From the NCBI GenBank assembly GCA_001515955.1, contig LOES01000235.1, positions 1 to 16,288 of the forward strand: a stretch of DNA of 16,288 bases, written 5' to 3'. Made by a program: the position numbers and the translations under genes. This stretch comes from Clostridia bacterium BRH_c25. Lineage in GTDB: Bacteria > Bacillota_A > Clostridia > Lutisporales > Lutisporaceae. The notes beneath the pieces were generated by a model. The model saw nothing but the letters and a program-made list of their open reading frames with translations. It made no database searches and was not told the origin of the DNA. Below are positions 14,061-16,288 of this stretch, piece after piece (the first letter of the stretch is position 1; each line of letters starts with the position of its first letter).

Positions 14061-15266
14061 ATGATTTATAATATTGACCGGTATATAAACCGCCAAAACG
14101 CAGAAACGCTCTTAGCTAAGCTCATCGAAATACACAGCCCGTATTTTCATGAGGAAGAAATCATGGACTTTACGTATAACTGGCTTTGTGAAAGGCAGCT
14201 GCCGGCACAGTATCACAGATATAAAGAAAACAAAATAACCCATTATGAAGGCACAAATATTCTAGGCTCAATAAAAGGAGCATCCGGCGGGCCTAAAGTA
14301 CTTCTGAACGCTCACCTGGATACGGTCAACATATGTGAGGGCTGGATCAGAAACCCGCTAAAGGCAGAAATTGAAGGGGATAAAATGTATGGACTGGGTG
14401 CCCTGGATATGAAGTCAGGTGCGGCAGCCATGCTGCTGGCCGTTGAAGCCTTTAAAAACCTTGTTCCTGATTTCAGGGGTGAAATACTATATACCCTTGT
14501 TTCCGATGAAGAAGGCCCTTATGGTTTGGGTACCGATGCATTGATCATGGATAAGCTTATTGACAGGGCAGACATAGCAATAGTCACTGAACCCAGCAGC
14601 TCCTTTTCGGGCACCAGCTTTCCCTGCCTTTGCCTTGGTGCACGGGGAGGCTGGAACTACACCGTCACTTTTACCGGGAAAGCCTCCCATGCCGCAAATC
14701 CCGAGATGGGTATAAACGCAATATCCGATGCCGCCAAAGTACTCCTGGAGCTTGAGAAATCTGTATCAACAGTAGATGAGAAGCTTGGCAAAGGCTCCAT
14801 ATCAGTCATTGAAATGAACGGCGGAGGTGCAGCCTGCAGTGTGGCTGACAAGGCATATTTTACCATATTCAGACATGTAGTAAGAGGCGAGGACAGAAGC
14901 TATATAGAAAAAGAAGTGTTTGATGCGGTAGAAAGAGCAAATATCAAGAGCTCAGTAGAATTCAGCTTCAGAGATGCACCGCACTCTGAATGTGCAGGCT
15001 TTGAACCTTATATTGTAGAAGAAGACAATCCTTATTCGAAGCTGTTTATAGAAAGCATCGGTAAAATCAGCGGCACCAATGCAAATATAGCCTATTTCTC
15101 CAGCATTGGTGATTTCAACCACATAGGCGCCCGCATGAAAATACCTACCTTTGTTTTTGGACCCCAGGGCATAAACTATCACATGGCAGATGAATGTGTC
15201 CATATAAGCAGTGTAGTAAAAACTGCCGAGATACTGTTTGATTATCTTGTAAGACTGCTGGTATAA
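14061..15266 (+). CDS. M20-family metallopeptidase/amidohydrolase (ArgE/DapE-like)
   Basis: Cytoplasmic di-metal hydrolase of 401 aa that removes an acyl or aminoacyl group from small substrates. The metal and catalytic set is visible: AHLDT (His85, catalytic Asp87), LGALDMKSG (Asp116 bridging ligand), SDEEGPYG (catalytic Glu150 with Glu151), TEPSS (Glu177) and YHMADE near the C terminus (His374). The lid/dimer domain starts at about 195 with GGWNYTVTFTGKASHAANP (His210), interrupted as usual. It has no signal peptide. It is preceded by AGGAGGT at 14043-14049, 11 nt before the ATG. Closest functional guesses are acetylornithine deacetylase, succinyl-diaminopimelate desuccinylase or an aminoacylase/dipeptidase; arginine and lysine genes are absent nearby, so a catabolic role with the flanking antiporter and amidohydrolase is more likely. 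Confidence 0.94.
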   Translation: MIYNIDRYINRQNAETLLAKLIEIHSPYFHEEEIMDFTYNWLCERQLPAQYHRYKENKITHYEGTNILGSIKGASGGPKVLLNAHLDTVNICEGWIRNPLKAEIEGDKMYGLGALDMKSGAAAMLLAVEAFKNLVPDFRGEILYTLVSDEEGPYGLGTDALIMDKLIDRADIAIVTEPSSSFSGTSFPCLCLGARGGWNYTVTFTGKASHAANPEMGINAISDAAKVLLELEKSVSTVDEKLGKGSISVIEMNGGGAACSVADKAYFTIFRHVVRGEDRSYIEKEVFDAVERANIKSSVEFSFRDAPHSECAGFEPYIVEEDNPYSKLFIESIGKISGTNANIAYFSSIGDFNHIGARMKIPTFVFGPQGINYHMADECVHISSVVKTAEILFDYLVRLLV

Positions 15267-15270
15267 TCTT

Positions 15271-15301
15271 TTGCAGGGGCGGACAATGTTCGCCCCTGCA
15301 A
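15271..15301. repeat. Near-perfect 31-bp palindromic intergenic repeat
   Basis: Arms TTGCAGGGGCG (15271-15281) and CGCCCCTGCAA (15291-15301) pair over 11 bp, with ACA/TGT pairing again inside the loop. There is no T tract, so it is not a standard terminator, though its hairpin lies just 4 nt after the M20 stop. Ends and core resemble the palindromes at 3875-3921. Confidence 0.7.
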
Positions 15302-15316
15302 GATATCTATGCCACT

Positions 15317-15346
15317 TTGTATGTAATATGTGTTAAAATCTATATT
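15317..15346 (+). promoter_or_regulatory. Possible promoter of the amidohydrolase gene
   Basis: TTGTAT (15317-15322) and TATATT (15341-15346) with an 18-bp spacer, about 41 nt before the start codon. Both hexamers deviate from consensus. Confidence 0.3.
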
Positions 15347-15387
15347 GAGAGATTTAATGCAAAACTGCCGAAAGGAAGTCTTAACCC

Positions 15388-16288
15388 ATGAAAGTTGATT
15401 TGTTATTGTATAATGGTACCGTTTTAACCATAGATGACAATAATACAGTGGTAAACTGGATTGCCGCCAAAGATGGCAGAATAATCGACCTGGGCTGCGG
15501 CGGCGGTTATAATCAGTATCTCAAGACCACCGGTGAAGCGGTGGATCTGATGGGAAAAACCGTACTCCCCGGTTTTTATGACAGCCATGTGAATCTTGTA
15601 CAAACCGGCCTAAATATTTTGAGCCTCAACCTGAGTGAAATCAGATGCATGGATGAATTGTTCAGTATTATCAGACACAAGGCATCACAGCTGCCGGAAG
15701 GAGAAATGATCAGAGGAATAGGCTTCGATGAGCTGAAGCTTATTGAGAAAAAGCTGCCTAACCGCTATGAGCTTGACAGATGTGCACCGAATAATCCTGT
15801 ATGGATAAGCAGGGTTGATTATCATACCAGCATTGTCAACTCACTGGCGCTGCATATGCTCAACCTTCCCTTCAACCTTGAAGGAATTGTCAGAGACGGG
15901 CGCAGTCTTCCCAACGGTCAACTTACCGGCAGAGCCAGTGCACTGGTAAGAAGTCATATGCTGGGAAGGACTTCAGAAGCTGAAATCAGCAAAGGAGTTC
16001 ATAAGGCTCTGAATTTGGCCATTGAAAACGGAATTACTTCAGTTAATGCAGTTGAAGGAGGTTTTACCTTCCATGATAAGCTTGCGGAGTTTATGCTGGA
16101 AAATAAAAACTCATTTCCTATTGATATAACACTTTTTTACCAGACAGTAAATGTAGAAAGAATACTTAGTAAAGGCTTGAAGAGAATCGGAGGCACAATT
16201 TTTCTTGACGGGTCCTTCGGCTCAAGAACTGCTGCACTTGCGGAGCCATACTCCGATGACAGCTCCAAAAGCGGAACCTTGTATTTCA
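15388..16288 (+). CDS. Amidohydro_3 (YtcJ-like) metal-dependent hydrolase, 5' part only
   Basis: The ATG at 15388 follows AAAGGA (15371-15376) with about 11 nt, and the frame runs open to the window edge (300 codons seen; the family is usually about 520-550 aa). N-terminal beta-sandwich with LLLYNGTVLTIDD and KTVLPGFYDSH; then VDYHTSIVNSLAL (143-155), LPNGQLTGRAS (174-184), and FLDGSFGSRTAAL (272-284), all landmarks of the YtcJ/N-substituted-formamide-deformylase branch of Amidohydro_3. The usual HxH pair is here His67-Val-Asn69, and the Lys usually found before the FxDGSxGSRTA segment is Thr270. The active site therefore differs from that of typical members. Same direction as the M20 gene but separated by 121 bp with a palindrome, so it may have its own promoter. 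Confidence 0.88.
   Translation, partial: MKVDLLLYNGTVLTIDDNNTVVNWIAAKDGRIIDLGCGGGYNQYLKTTGEAVDLMGKTVLPGFYDSHVNLVQTGLNILSLNLSEIRCMDELFSIIRHKASQLPEGEMIRGIGFDELKLIEKKLPNRYELDRCAPNNPVWISRVDYHTSIVNSLALHMLNLPFNLEGIVRDGRSLPNGQLTGRASALVRSHMLGRTSEAEISKGVHKALNLAIENGITSVNAVEGGFTFHDKLAEFMLENKNSFPIDITLFYQTVNVERILSKGLKRIGGTIFLDGSFGSRTAALAEPYSDDSSKSGTLYF

Overview
The window looks like chromosomal DNA of a low-GC, anaerobic, spore-forming Firmicute of the class Clostridia. The grounds are AT-rich intergenic DNA, strong AGGAGG-type ribosome binding sites, a LytS/YesN-type sugar-sensing system like that of clostridia, a DUF1576 membrane protein, and a small hydrophobic Gly-rich protein resembling clostridial sporulation-associated proteins. 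A cellulolytic or saccharolytic clostridium is my inference. No rRNA, tRNA, CRISPR, phage or transposase gene was seen.

Layout. (1) 98-398: an 82-residue hydrophobic protein on + with its own rho-independent terminator. (2) 429-1877: glycogen synthase glgA on -. (3) 2160-3781: a + pair, a duplicated DUF1576 membrane protein that seems to lack a normal start codon and a translationally coupled small acidic protein. (4) 3793-3998: a repeat-rich spacer with palindromes, a 38-codon reading frame and a heptamer array. (5) 9201 down to 3996: a four-gene - operon of a membrane-tethered sugar-binding protein, a LytS/YesM-type histidine kinase, a YesN/AraC response regulator and a membrane-tethered XylF homologue. 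Three of these genes overlap or nearly touch. The order resembles the XylFII-LytS-YesN xylose-sensing system of Clostridium beijerinckii, but no ABC ATPase or permease gene follows. (6) 9397-10308: a PflX-type radical SAM protein on -. (7) 10629-11210: a class I methyltransferase on +. (8) 11224-12204: a D-2-hydroxyacid dehydrogenase on -. (9) 12564 to the end: a + cluster of an NhaC-family antiporter, an M20 metallopeptidase and an Amidohydro_3 (YtcJ-like) protein cut by the window edge.

How the parts may work together. The four-gene operon should sense an extracellular pentose or related sugar and switch on genes elsewhere. A 24-base sequence block shared by the regions upstream of glgA and of this operon hints that glycogen storage and sugar sensing share a control signal. 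The 3' cluster looks like ion-coupled exchange plus amide/peptide hydrolysis. Its last enzyme appears to lack two of the usual metal ligands of its family.

The most unusual items are the doubly tethered sensor operon without a transporter, the shared glgA/sensor upstream element, the DUF1576 gene without ATG/GTG/TTG, the twin TTTCGCGAAA sites in 10461-10504, and the altered metal site of the amidohydrolase.
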